NCBI RefSeq assembly: GCF_963576615.1
Contig: NC_088717.1
Location: 22,781,344 to 22,845,343, forward strand
DNA length: 64,000 nt
From: Watersipora subatra
Lineage: Eukaryota; Bryozoa; Gymnolaemata; Cheilostomatida; Watersiporidae
Reading direction: 5' to 3'
The translations under genes were made by a program, and so were the position numbers. A model generated the notes under the pieces. The model was not told the DNA's origin and did no database searches. It saw only the letters and a list, made by a program, of their open reading frames with translations. Positions 35,031-45,069 of this stretch are shown here, piece by piece (positions within the stretch are counted from its first letter, which is position 1; each line of letters starts with the position of its first letter).

Positions 35031-35050
35031 CCTCCCCCTGATCTTCAAGA

Positions 35051-36337
35051 TCAATTAAAACCAGCTACATAAAAATCTGGGGGTTTCCTAGCCCTAGCTG
35101 GTCTAGTGGCATTGTTAGCTGCAGTTGAATGATTGTTGTGACTGTCTTTAGTTACAGGTGGAGTTTCAACGTTTGTTAAACCCTCAGTTGACTCATTAGT
35201 ATTAGCTATGTGTAACTCACAGTCTAAAGTAGCTGGCTGTTTATCAACTCTCCAACAAAATCTTATGTCTCCTATATGGCGAGCCATGTCATCCACTTTA
35301 ACTGCTGTGTTGGAGACCAAGGAAGTTACCTTACCAGTTTTCCACACTGATGTGCACTTGGCATTACTTGGTTTTACATATACCTGGTCACCCATTTTGT
35401 AAGGGTTTAAACTAATGTCCCGTTCAGCCGATATTCTAGTAGTTTCTTGTTTCTGAGGATTGTAATTAAACAATCTCTGAAATGGCACAACACCATCGGC
35501 ATTAGGATCATTGTTGTACCAATATAGCATGTCATTGACAGTGCCACCGGAGCGGGCAAGCATGCGTTTAATAGTACGATGATTGCGTTCTATCACTCCA
35601 TTGCCAGAAGCTCTATAAGCACAGCTGTAGATAAGATTTACACCCTATTTGTCAAGAAGGGGCTTGAACGATCTATAGCAAGGTCCATTATCTGACAATA
35701 TTTCCACTGGAGACCCACGCTCACAAAATATGTGGTCTAACTGTTCCATGACGGCGGGAGAAGTTTCGTTTCTTAACTTTCTTCAAATTGCAAACCTGCT
35801 CGGTCTACAGTCAATAACAGTCAAGTACGGGATTCCCTGGTAGTGTGTTACATCAGTTGCTAAACGATACCAATCACTTTCCGCCTCTACTTGACCAGTT
35901 TCCCAATGAGCTGGTGCAGGATCGACTCGTTTGCACACATGACAGTGCTTCACTACTTTTTCAATGTCTTTCTTTTTTACAGTAGGCCCCCACCTTTCTG
36001 TGGCTAGATACCATGTACGATCAGCGCCTAGGTGATGAGCTTCATGTAGATCATGCAGTTTCCCTTCTATACTGCCAGAAATTGTTAGATTGACAGCACA
36101 TACTCGTTTCTGCAACAATTTGTGGGGAACTCTAGTCAGTTCATCAGCTTTATTGTCTTCAGACTTTATGACAGTTATTTGTAAGACCAACTGATACTCA
36201 CTGATTAGATCATTTAGTAGATTGAGGCGTCGTTTCACCAGAATTTCACTGAGGCCGCTCAACTTTGGTCTTTTACAGTCCTGTAATACAAATTTCACCC
36301 ATCCAAATACTGTGGCAGAGTCTGTCAAAAATGTCAC
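35051..36337 (-). pseudogene. RNase H end and integrase region of the LTR element, two stops
   Basis: The frame opens with TDSATVFGWV, the end of the RNase H domain. An integrase zinc-binding module follows, with the histidine pair in the HEAHHLGADRT segment and cysteines in HCHVCKR. The first catalytic aspartate lies in LATDVTHYQ, the second in EILSDNGPC and the glutamate in ERNHRTIK. Two in-frame stops interrupt it: TGA at 35783-35785, in a position where tryptophan would fit, and TAG at 35645-35647. The C-terminal 180 codons form a variable tail. All pieces share one frame, so decay is by substitution here. Confidence 0.85.
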
Positions 36338-37577
36338 ATTTTTGAGATTTCATAGCCATATTGATTGCTTTGACAACTCCTTCTAACTTTGCCATGTTGA
36401 TATGGGCCCCATCATTGACACCTCTAAACCAACTTGCATCCTCTACTATCCGATTATCAATCTCTACACATGCTCCTATTGCCAAGCTGCTAGCATCGCA
36501 CCACACTTTATCATTCTCAGATGCAGGTACTTTCCATTGGCCAGTTACAGGGTCATGGCGGTGCATACTGTTATCAATCTCCTCTATTTTTTTCTTGACA
36601 TTACTGAGTACCTCATCGTCCCACCCATAAGCGTTAATTTCTCTTTTGAGATAGCTACATGCTACTCGCAACCACATTGCTACTGGATAGTGACCAATAT
36701 ACTTTCCACATATTGAGTACAGTTCTCGATTGGTCACAGTGGAATGCACTTCTGGCAGCTCAAAGTCTCTACTCCACTTGAGAGTACCGCTATTAGAAGC
36801 CTCTACTCTCAAACCCAGTACTCGTGCGCTTGACAGACTTTCTGGTTCTTTTGACAGTAAGCCGTACTTCTGCAGATGATTCTTCACTTTCAACGCTGAC
36901 ACAACATCTTCATTTACCACAATATCATCTATGTATTGATCTGTGCCTTTGGCTATCTTCTCATGCATTGACAAAACCTTTGCTAAGATAGGAGACATTA
37001 TCTTAGGTGCCACATTCAAGCCAGACCCTAACCTTGTCATCACATATAACTGACCATTGAATCGAACAGCTTGAAACCGTTGTAGTGAACTGTCCACATG
37101 AAGTTGTAGGTATGCCTTTTTCAGATCTAACATACACACATTGTCCCCTAATGTTCTCCACTGCCTCAGTTTTTCTTGACATATAGCTACGTCATTTCCA
37201 GGATTGCTGTTCACATGCTGGTTTAACTCCCTGCTATAGTCCATCACTGGTCTCACCTTTCTACCTTTGTTTGACTGAAAGACTGCCATCAGTGGAATTA
37301 TGCCACTTACGTTGCCATGAATCTTCACACCATGTAGCTCTAGCCAGCCATTAGAGATCCGCTGCTCAATCTCACAGCTGTATTGTTCTTTATAGTCTGT
37401 GTTTATACCATACTCAGCGCATTGATTTTTCAACTCTGGTTCGTGGCTTTTCCATTTCCATACTACCGTCCACTTAGTTCCATCAAATACAGCTTTAAAG
37501 TCAGTATCTTCGATAGTCAAACAGTCTGTCTCAGGCTTTTTTAACTCGGAGTTATCTTCATATAACATAGCAACCAC
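36273..37577 (-). CDS. Reverse transcriptase and RNase H of the LTR element
   Basis: 434 codons are open. The reverse transcriptase shows RPVMDYSRELN (fingers), MLDLKKAYLQLHV with the first catalytic aspartate, GLNVAPKIMS, and QYIDDI with the catalytic aspartate pair. RNase H begins at KVWCDASSLAIGA (first aspartate) with a glutamate in KLEGVVKAINMAM. The RNase H then continues in the frame of the downstream integrase segment, so a frameshift separates them near 36300. It normally acts in cytoplasmic particles to copy element RNA into DNA. This copy cannot make a complete polyprotein. Confidence 0.88.
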   Translation of the reverse strand: MVAMLYEDNSELKKPETDCLTIEDTDFKAVFDGTKWTVVWKWKSHEPELKNQCAEYGINTDYKEQYSCEIEQRISNGWLELHGVKIHGNVSGIIPLMAVFQSNKGRKVRPVMDYSRELNQHVNSNPGNDVAICQEKLRQWRTLGDNVCMLDLKKAYLQLHVDSSLQRFQAVRFNGQLYVMTRLGSGLNVAPKIMSPILAKVLSMHEKIAKGTDQYIDDIVVNEDVVSALKVKNHLQKYGLLSKEPESLSSARVLGLRVEASNSGTLKWSRDFELPEVHSTVTNRELYSICGKYIGHYPVAMWLRVACSYLKREINAYGWDDEVLSNVKKKIEEIDNSMHRHDPVTGQWKVPASENDKVWCDASSLAIGACVEIDNRIVEDASWFRGVNDGAHINMAKLEGVVKAINMAMKSQKCDIFDRLCHSIWMGEICITGL

Positions 37578-37610
37578 AGGTTGTGATGCACATCCAAATG
37601 TTACCCTTTC

Positions 37611-37910
37611 TCATGCATGTATTGTCACACCTTTATGTTTGTAGATTTCTTCGGCACCAAGACTCAACCCGCACCCACATACTAACTCAGGTACTACCAA
37701 GCAACGTAACTGAATAGTGTCACAATGATTTATAGCTACATTGATGTCAGCTTCTTCACAGCATTGCGTGCTATTTCCATTTAACATCTTTACTGTCCTT
37801 TGTTGCCCTCTTATGCCAAGACCTAATTTACGAACAACACTAACTGAGATTACCGACTGGTCACATCCACTATAAATTAGAGTTTTTATGGACAGTCTAT
37901 GAAGCCTCAC
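37611..37910 (-). pseudogene. Aspartic protease region of the LTR element
   Basis: The segment reads LIYSGCDQSVISVSVVRKL, in the position of the retropepsin active-site motif D-[ST]-G-x-x-x-S-[VI]-[IV]. Here tyrosine replaces the catalytic aspartate, so the enzyme would be inactive unless that reflects a mutation in this copy only. It is followed by a conserved GLGIRG and ML-NG stretch. It lies between gag and reverse transcriptase, as usual. Confidence 0.7.
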
Positions 37911-37933
37911 AAATATAATTGGCAGCGTCGTCT

Positions 37934-38692
37934 CTAGAGTTGGTTGTTGGGAAGAGCATGCGACGCTGAGGCTCCCCCATCCTCGTTTCCCTGCTGCTCC
38001 TTAGCTGTCCAGTTTTTGCTTATATGACCGATGTTATTGCGGTTGTAACCACAAGTTGGCTTACTGGAAAAACTTTTCATTTTTTTCCTGTAAGACAATG
38101 TCTGGAAATATGTCCAAAACCTGAGCAAGCATAGCATTGAACACCCTTTGCTGGTTGATTAAGTGTGTCATGTGTAGCAGCACTGCATACATAAGATGAC
38201 GCACCTGAATTTGAAGAAATAATTGCTCGAGCTCTAGTTACAATTTCCCTTAACCCCATCTCCTCTACGGCAGCCATAGCTTTAAGCTGGCATGCTACCT
38301 CTGATGGCAGCCCTGACATATATGCACATTTGAGAAGGGGTTCTGGATTAGTTTGTCCCGTAGATTTTACAAGCCTTTTCAATCTGCACGTCTGCTGTTT
38401 TGTTATCTTGCAAGGCTCGCTCACGTAGTTGACTGTAGGCACTGTATATATTTATGCTGAATGCCGTCAGTAGTTCTTTCTTCAGCTTAACATAGTCACC
38501 CTTCACATCCTCAGACAGCTGCTCATACAAAGCAAATGCTGGGCCATTTAAGATTAGCGATACAAATGTTTTAAGATGTTCTATTTTTTGTAGTTCAGCC
38601 ACCAGTTCTAGTTTGCTGATCCAAGTGCCGAACTCTCCACTGATATTATTGTCCTCATAAGATTTGATTAAATCAGATAGTTTTACTACCAT
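37934..38692 (-). pseudogene. gag region of the LTR element, frameshifted
   Basis: ATG at 38692 starts an alpha-helical capsid-like segment (KTFVSLILNGPAFALYEQL). The frame breaks near 38400 and continues in another frame to the zinc knuckle CYACSGFGHISRHC (C-x2-C-x4-H-x4-C). A second, degenerate knuckle follows in a third frame near 38060, with its later cysteine positions lost (CGYNRNNIGHISKNW). At least two frameshifts therefore break gag. The start codon is only 22 nt downstream of the 5' LTR. Confidence 0.8.
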
Positions 38693-38714
38693 TGTTTCTT
38701 ATAGCCGAAATAGC

Positions 38715-38999
38715 TTATAATAAGTACTTTTATCCTTGTATAGTGCACCAGCTAACTTGACACCAAGACTGCTTGTATTCGAATGACACAATAATAGGTA
38801 TAACATAACGAATGACATAACAAATGGCGTAACCACTAGGTAAGAAACACAAAGACAGCAATCCATGAGACAGCAATTACTTTTACACAGAATGAGTAAT
38901 AGTATTACATGCAGTAGCAAGAGTAAATGATATACATGTAGGCTTATAAAATAAGACATGCACGCATAGGTTACTATACATGTATATACATAGACTTCA
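38715..38999 (-). repeat. 5' LTR of the LTR retrotransposon
   Basis: A direct repeat of 34747-35030. On the minus strand it starts TGAAGTC and ends TTATTATA, the terminal CA having become TA. Between this end and the gag ATG there are only 22 nt, and no obvious TGG-type primer-binding site complementary to a tRNA 3' end follows the LTR. Confidence 0.9.
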
Positions 39000-39004
39000 C
39001 AAAC

Positions 39005-39153
39005 AAAGCAACTGAGAACTCTTGTTATTTACAACGGTATCGCAACCACAGAAGAGTGAATAAGCCTGATTCTTGGGCACTTATCTGCAACAAACATTTA
39101 AATGATTCATGTTTTGACAACAGGTTAAAACGTTCGACTGAAGTCATTTAAAG
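39005..39153 (+). pseudogene. THAP exon 2, remainder (C-x2-H half)
   Basis: Continuing in frame from the interrupted FPN, the text includes KATENSCYLQRYRNHRR, then WALICNKHLNDSCFD and LKRSTEVI. W-x3-C-x2-H and the following F-D...L-K are the second half of the THAP C2CH zinc finger, which binds DNA at transposon ends in P-type transposases. The frame stops at TAA 39149-39151, two bases before an AAAG/GTAAAA donor. The canonical AVPTIF box that normally closes a THAP domain is absent or beyond the splice site. Confidence 0.75.
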
Positions 39154-39948
39154 GTAAAAAAATTTCAATGTTGAATGATGCTTTTCAATGTTTGAATTTA
39201 GAACCATATTGTCAAGCGCAGTGCTGCAAGGTTGTTCTACTTAAAGTAGATATATCTAAAAAAATATAGAAACCTCAAACAGCACACAAAACTGTGACAG
39301 CTGCCACAGCAAGTGCTTATGAATATGTTTGCAGCTTAACAGTTGTGTGCTCTGCTCTCTGCGATTCTTCATCTTAGTTTCTGGGATTTAATCTCCAGTG
39401 CATAAAATATGCTGTCCTTTTTGTCGTGTGTTAACTGTGTAAATGTTTTTTTCATTTCCTAATTGTTGTAATAAAACTACATAATACCCCTGCAAATCAT
39501 AAATTCCAAATTGATAGCAATAACTTGCAATTTAGAACACAAAACATCTTTTTGAAACAAAGAAAATCAATTTAAATCAAAAAAAATCAATAGAAATCTT
39601 TTAGAAATCAATAGAATTTTTTGATTTAAAAAAATCATCGATTTTTAACCACCCTGCCTACAACACAACAGAGTAAGCCATGGTGAATCCTTTGATACTA
39701 AATAACCGTTATGGGAATTTTGTTGCAAGTCAACCTTTAAGTTTTATGCCTAATATGGGTGTGAATGAATTCCAGTGAAAATTGCCACATTTTCATTTTA
39801 CATAGCGATATGGTAGCATTTTGAGCTGTTTTATTTTCGCTTATTTTATTAGTTGTATTGTTGTATATTAAGGGTACTATGTTTATGTGAATAAGAGACT
39901 CATTTTTGTTGATTTTATGTAATGGTTATAATTGATGCTTTTGTTTAG
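39154..39948 (+). other. Intron or deleted centre of the P-like element
   Basis: Non-coding. It contains an A-rich AAATCAAT/GATTTAAA simple repeat at about 39540-39650 ending TTTTTAACCACCCTGCC, a type of sequence often seen at ends of other elements. It ends in the TTTTGTTTAG acceptor of the next exon. The region where the transposase catalytic centre should be encoded is missing. Confidence 0.5.
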
Positions 39949-40517
39949 GTGATTGGAATAATAATCCTACTGTTACTCATTTTAAGGCTACCTTTCGCAA
40001 ACTTATCAGCAAATGTGGTCCAAAATCAGATGCTAGTAAGACAGGTAATGTTACTGCTCAAAACCGGTTTTTCATCATACAGGCTACTCCAGAAGTTAAT
40101 CAGTTTGTGGAACTCAATGCTTTCAGATGTCAAATTTCTGTTATATGTAACAGTATAGTCTATATAGCTGGCTACACTTTGCAAAAGCTAACTAAAGTGC
40201 TGTCACGTGACATTGGCCGTCAGTCGCTGGTTACCACTAAGTCAAGTATCCAGTACCGACATCTCTATGCTCTACTCAAGCTACTAAACAATGGATGATT
40301 GGTGCGTCCATCAGACGATGTCATCAGGATTCTGCTAGTTGCAGATTGATACTTTCGTATTAATACAAAGCCAGATCCACTCCATTGTGTGGTGTATGTT
40401 ATCAGTAGCGTAGGATCTAGTGATGTGCTATGCCTTGGGAAACACCTTACGGATACGGTAGATGGCATATCTAACCATTGCGTCATTGATGACAAACCTT
40501 ATTCAGTCGTTTTATGA
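39949..40517 (+). pseudogene. C-terminal P-element/THAP9-like transposase exon with internal stops
   Basis: The frame reads GDWNNNPTVTHFKATFRKL, then VYIAGYTLQKLTKVLSRD, then LLNNG followed by TGA at 40296-40298, LVRPSDDVIRILLVAD, TGA at 40348-40350, and YFRINTKPDP up to TGA at 40515-40517. W-N-N-N-P-T...F, Y-I-A-G and GGLV-x-PS-x-D-V are conserved blocks in the C-terminal region of THAP-containing P-type transposases. The first TGA replaces the second glycine of that GGLV block, pointing to single-base decay. It follows an AG acceptor at 39948. Confidence 0.75.
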
Positions 40518-41330
40518 TCTCCGACAGCATCATTATGCTAAAATCCTACACTCAAACTGCAAGGTGCATCTTTGTGGCATACAATATTAAAGTAGTACTT
40601 TTTAAAGGCCAGTAACAATTTAATCAAAGTAATATTCATCTGCAGCTGTTGTTGTGCTGTTATTCCTAATCTGATTTAGTTCTAAGAAACTCTGATGCAC
40701 CTTGGCTCAATATCCAGTGCTATGCAAATCTCCTTTTACACAGTTTTTTGTAACGTGTATGTATAAGTTTAATCATCTGATTACACAAATTCCTGCATTT
40801 CCTTGTTAGCATTATTTTGATTTTCCTTTATTACAACTGTTTTTAATTTCCGTTTAGTTGTTGCAGTAGTTCATTCCATCTTTTACAGATACAGTATTAT
40901 ACATATCATACATTCGTAAGCTATTATCACGTAAATCTTGAAAACAGTTTCTGTTTTGGAATTAATATATATATCCATTATAATTAATATAATGGAACAG
41001 TTGTTGTTTGCCTGAATATATCATTTGCTGGGTTTATGCATCTGTAATACAACAGTTTGTATGAATAACATGGTCCACGAAAATCTATTTTACATCTACT
41101 CTTCATTTGATATATCCCACTCCATATGTTATAAATAGGTTTTCTTCTATCAGGGCACTCTAAACGTTGTGTAGGAGTAGCTTTCATTAACACCCAGCTG
41201 GAAAATAACTATTCAACATGTACATTTCTGTCATTTTACACCGTTTGTTTACAAACGGAACTAGCATTCGATTAGCTCTCCAATATGGCGCAAACCTTAT
41301 GTATTATTATTAACGTACAAGTCACGTGAT
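40518..41330. other. 3' region of the P-like element
   Basis: Non-coding and AT-rich; no further exon recognised before the right inverted repeat at 41331. Confidence 0.4.
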
Positions 41331-41358
41331 TGCCATTCCAGGGGTTTTAAGTTCAATG
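41331..41358. repeat. Right inverted repeat of the P/THAP9-like element
   Basis: TGCCATTCCAGGGGTTTTAA then GTTCAATG is the reverse complement of 33154-33181 with one mismatch. Four bases later begins the 9-bp target duplication of the MULE-type element, so the outer part of this repeat probably continues after 47424. Confidence 0.65.
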
Positions 41359-41370
41359 TTTGTGAGTACG

Positions 41371-41940
41371 GGTCAGGTATAATTGCAGTGGCTCAAAACC
41401 TGGTCAGTTTCTGGGTAGTTTTGTAGGGGTGGAGCTTAATCCGAAAATACAAAAGCTTTAAAGTTAGTCGTACTGAGCCACAGTTTGTCGTTTTCAGCCA
41501 CTACAAACGTTTAGTTGTTGAGAAATCGAGTTATCTTTTATCACGTAAGCTTAATATCACGTTAGCATCTTTTTCAAGCAAATCTTTAAATACAAATATG
41601 AGTTATATTAGCAAATTAAAATAAAGTATTTACATAGCGGTTTATCGTAGTTTTTTCTTGTTGAAAATAAATGGTAACATGCTCATGAAACGGAAAAAAA
41701 TCTTCTCAAAAATACACCATTAATTATTCTGTATTCGTTTATATTTGAAAAATAGTTTTATGTTTTTTTAATATAAGTACACTTTTGTAAAGCGGTATTA
41801 CATGAAATATTGAAAAGTTACGATTACCTATGTTCTGAACAAATAAAATGCACATTTAAACGATTGTCCACTTTGTTACCATTCTGAGAGCCTAAAATGA
41901 TTAGATTTAATTTCACTGTAAATATTAATATTAGCATCTC
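41371..41940. repeat. Left TIR of the Mutator-like element
   Basis: Begins GGTCAGGTATAATTGCAGTG; matches 46850-47415 in reverse complement, nearly identical at the tip and diverging inward with small indels. Confidence 0.85.
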
Positions 41941-42612
41941 GTTAGGCATTGATTGTAAAATGAAGGCAACAGAAGACAACAGTTTTTTATCTTTACTGTA
42001 TTTGCTGCAAGCACACACTTTAACAACTAACTTTGTATTACTCCTAAGTCTCAACTGTAGCACCTCTTGAAACAACGACAGTATATAGCTACCTAAGGAA
42101 CAACCATTTAATTGTGTATCTCAAAGTTTATTTGAACTTGTTTCTACAATGGTGCGTTGTAAGTAGCACTGCCAGGCCTAGGCTGTATCTCATCTGTTTG
42201 GTTCACAAGAAATGTAAGAGAGGAGGCAAGGTAAAGCAAATTTTTGTAGTCTTCTGCAATGCAGGGCAGTTATATTTTTGGACTAAACAGCCTGCCTGTG
42301 ATCAGTAGTCCCCAGTAGTCAGAGTCGGTCACTGCTTGCAATTTGTCTTAAAAAATTAATTGAAATGCACTATGTATTCATATTGCTTCAACCCTAAAAT
42401 AAGACCTCAGTGGGTCATCATGTATTCGTAACTGACTATTTGTATTCGTCATTTCATCTTCTATATAGGCCTACCTACAAGCCTCCCGTGCCTGTAGTCG
42501 GCAATCGTGTCGGTAGGTTATCGAAGCCTCGATAGCTGAATGAAATGATTGCTGACAACAGTCAACTTCTACGAAGAACCTGAGGGCCTACCAAATATAT
42601 TTTTAATTGCAG

Positions 42613-42759
42613 TGCATTTAAGCATTATGCCACTTGTTCTTGCCTCATCGTTAGATGAGGCTGAGCAAGCCATCAAAGCCCATGAAATCGAATATGGCAA
42701 CAAGTTTTACACATACCATAAGGACGGCATATTCAACAAGCATGAAATACTTTTTGAAG
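42613..42759 (+). CDS. MULE-type element gene, exon 1 (N-terminus)
   Basis: A TTTTAATTGCAG acceptor precedes ATG at 42627; the coding part reads MPLVLASSLDEAEQAIKAHE and IEYGNKFYTYHKDGIFNKH before a GTAATC donor. A short helix with S-L-D-E-A-E-x-x-I followed by K-F-Y-T-Y resembles the start of CaRF-like N-terminal modules of animal MULE proteins. It ends in phase 1 (GAA G), matching the exon at 43459. The frame is also open upstream of the acceptor to 42549, so an alternative first exon is possible. Confidence 0.55.
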
Positions 42760-43458
42760 GTAATCTCGCACTTTTTCTCCACTGCCTAATTTGTGATCTT
42801 GTGTTAAAAATGAACATTTTATACCTCGGATATTTTAGTGTAACCTTGATTGTGAAGTGTAACCTTGATTGTAAAATGTAGGCCTATGCTTGGTTGTTGT
42901 GCAATAGAAGTACTTGTCAATAGTAGCTTATATGTTTTTTCTGCTGCAGTTTTATGAAGCCCTTTTTGGTTTGTTTTTGTACCATGTGATCTATGACGTC
43001 ACAGGCCCTACTTGAAGCAGAATTGACACAATTTTCATCAGTTCACTAGCAACTCACACTGGATACACACCATCTACCTCTCAGCAATAAAGGATTACTC
43101 TCTATAGACACTCAACTCTTAAGCTTAATTTAACGAAGTGGATATTCGTGTATATACAGACATGCAGCGGATTACAATCAAGCTTGTAGTGCAGCCTTGA
43201 TTAGAAGATATACATAGGCTTCAATGTACAAGCATTGGCATGCAATTGAAATGACATTAAAAATCATTGTATATACTAATAACTACAATCAAGCAAGCAA
43301 TAAATGTATCAAGCGTCATATACACGCAGCAGTTAGTTCTCAATTGAGTGTTAGCAATCAAGTAAGGCTAAAAACCTACAACGTCTTCAGCCAATGAATC
43401 TAAAAAATCTGTACCACGTTTCTTAATTTTAAAATTTTATCTGCTCTAGTTTAGCAAG

Positions 43459-43619
43459 GTGAAGATATTTGGAGAGGTAAGAACGTCATTCATGACAGTC
43501 AAGGCTATTTATGTATGTATGGCGAAGAAAAAGAGTATGGCGAAGAAAAAGAGTATGGTTGCATGTACGGCCCTGAAAGACAGCAAACCCAGAAGGAAAA
43601 GTACAAAGAACAGCGGAGG
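43459..43619 (+). CDS. MULE-type element gene, exon 2
   Basis: With the acceptor TTAGCAAG at 43458, the exon joins in phase to exon 1 (GAA G/GT GAA GAT) and reads EDIWRGKNVIHDSQGYLC, an imperfect in-tandem GEEKEY duplication, then GCMYGPERQQTQKEKYKEQR. The donor is GTAAGT. The C-x-x-G-P-x-R followed by a lysine-rich helix is the type of basic segment expected for DNA binding or nuclear import. Choosing 43455 as the start would break the frame, which decides the acceptor. Confidence 0.6.
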
Positions 43620-44459
43620 GTAAGTTACCGGTACACCAAGAATATTTTACTCAGCCTATTATAAGGGATATTTTTTGACAGCAAAACTCAGTCTTTGTAT
43701 GTCCAATATATTTAGACAGGGCTATCCTTCCATGTCTTTGCAAATGCACAGATAGTATAGTATGGATTTTAAATAAAGATGATAAATAATATTTATTACT
43801 TTTATGGATTTTAATTTGTCTTATTTCTGAAATAGCTATCTTGTAACAAAAGCACATGTGCACATTTATATTCTTGTAAGCCGGAAATCAGAGAATGCAG
43901 TAAATCTAAGTCTACACTACTGTGAGGGTTGCGACATGTCTAAGCTGTATTCGATACTTTGCCTTCGGTCTCACAGTACATCAAAGTTCAAAAACATTTT
44001 CTCATTTTAATTCATCTACACTCTCATAGAAATTCTGTAGAATTGCAAAGAAACAAGGACTTGATTGGAATGCTCAGATACCATATCCTTGACCCAGTAG
44101 CCAGTGAAGTTTATGGCAATCTGTCTCATTTTCCTTGAGAATTTCTCATCCCGAGGCCTCACACATGTGCCAGATAGTGTTATATCTCAGTTCACACCTT
44201 TGGTTAAACTTGGACGTAATATTTTATTTTACATTTAATATTTCACACCTAAAATTTGCAAAAACAATCATTAAAAGCAAGATAAAATGAATGCTTATTT
44301 CGGAGCTCTGGCAACAAGGCCTTTGTTTGGACTCTTTTGCCAATTTGAATTTAGTTAGATTGTGCCCACAAATATAAATATGCTATGCATGTGCATAAAT
44401 TCATATATGTTGTCACATGGTGTCGATATACATAATTTACGTATTGTTTACATTTTTAG

Positions 44460-44519
44460 TCACAGAATCCAACAAAGAGACCGCATCCTCAAGACAATAC
44501 ATCTGATAGTAACACGGAG
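44460..44519 (+). CDS. MULE-type element gene, exon 3
   Basis: A 60-nt exon between TACATTTTTAG and GTACTC, phase 0 to phase 0, encoding SQNPTKRPHPQDNTSDSNTE, a polar, proline-containing linker. It joins exon 2 (phase 0) without a frame break. Confidence 0.5.
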
Positions 44520-44812
44520 GTACTCACTCACATAACCAGCAAAAAACCTTTTAGGCAAATCGGGCAATATTAATTATGGTTAAATGTGGAATTTCATTGG
44601 TAGGCGGATCTTCAAGCCATTTATAGCCCAAGATTAGTAGCTAGAAAAACGTGAAGTTATAGTAGGATAATGCAGAAAAACCCCTTGTGTAGGCAGGATT
44701 AGGTTTTAGAAACAAATTATTTGCTGCCAACTGTGATATTTATTAAGTTGCCTGTTCACACCCAGCCAAACGTTCAATGCCTCGAGCATTCTGATTTATA
44801 GCTCAAGATAAG

Positions 44813-44965
44813 GAGGAAACACAGTGCTTGCTCAGGACGGGTAGGAGTAAGAGCAGAGGCTATGCAAGCTTCCATAGATGTGGGGAGAATCTACGAAATG
44901 CCACAAACGACAGCATTATAGCTGTAAATCAGACACCTGATGTTACTTTCATACCTAACAATCCG
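44813..44965 (+). CDS. MULE-type element gene, exon 4
   Basis: A 153-nt open exon between CAAGATAAG and GTGAGT, phase 0 to phase 0. It encodes EETQCLLRTGRSKSRGYAS, FHRCGENLRNATNDS and IIAVNQTPDVTFIPNNP. After it no continuing exon is recognised inside the element: two MITEs occupy part of the remaining 1.9 kb. The splice-compatible run of four exons suggests the gene fragment has not decayed much since it was trapped or truncated. Confidence 0.5.
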
Positions 44966-45069
44966 GTGAGTGGTAATATTCAGTAACTCAATTTTAAAAT
45001 TAGAACCCTGTTGCATGATGCTTTCGTGTCACTTTAGTGTAAGTACTCAGTGTCTGAATTGGAGAGAGT

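Larger units (their letters stand above)
34747..38999 (-). mobile_element. LTR retrotransposon (PR-RT-RNaseH-integrase order), decayed
   Basis: The element is 4253 bp, lies on the minus strand and is bounded by LTRs of about 285 bp with TG..CA-type ends. The perfect 5-bp target duplication CAAAC is at 34742-34746 and 39000-39004. Reading along the minus strand one meets gag with a zinc knuckle, protease, reverse transcriptase with YIDD, RNase H, and integrase with an H2C2 zinc module. This order fits Ty3/Gypsy-type and BEL-type elements; the family is left open. Frameshifts in gag and at the RT/RNase H border plus two stops in integrase show it is dead. By hand the LTRs differ at about 15 of 285 positions (near 5%), so the insertion is not recent. 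Confidence 0.92.
33154..41358 (+). mobile_element. P-element/THAP9-like DNA transposon remnant, with nested insertions
   Basis: Between the 28-bp inverted repeats lie, on the plus strand, an untranslated first exon, a THAP zinc-finger domain split over two exons and a C-terminal P-type transposase exon. Two other transposons are inserted inside (33543-34361 and 34747-38999). Without them the element would be about 3.1 kb. The central part of the transposase, where the catalytic residues of P-type enzymes lie, is not visible between 39154 and 39948. No flanking 8-bp target duplication could be established. A domesticated THAP9-like host gene is the alternative, but the stops and missing core speak for a dead transposon. 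Confidence 0.65.

Noticed and set aside
36361..36716. Plus-strand frames of 89 and 104 codons
   Set aside because: Shadows opposite the minus-strand reverse transcriptase, without motifs.
39005..40517. An intact THAP9-type host gene
   Set aside because: A frameshift and stop in THAP exon 1, a stop at 39149, TGA codons at 40296 and 40348, a missing core and flanking inverted repeats all indicate a dead transposon.
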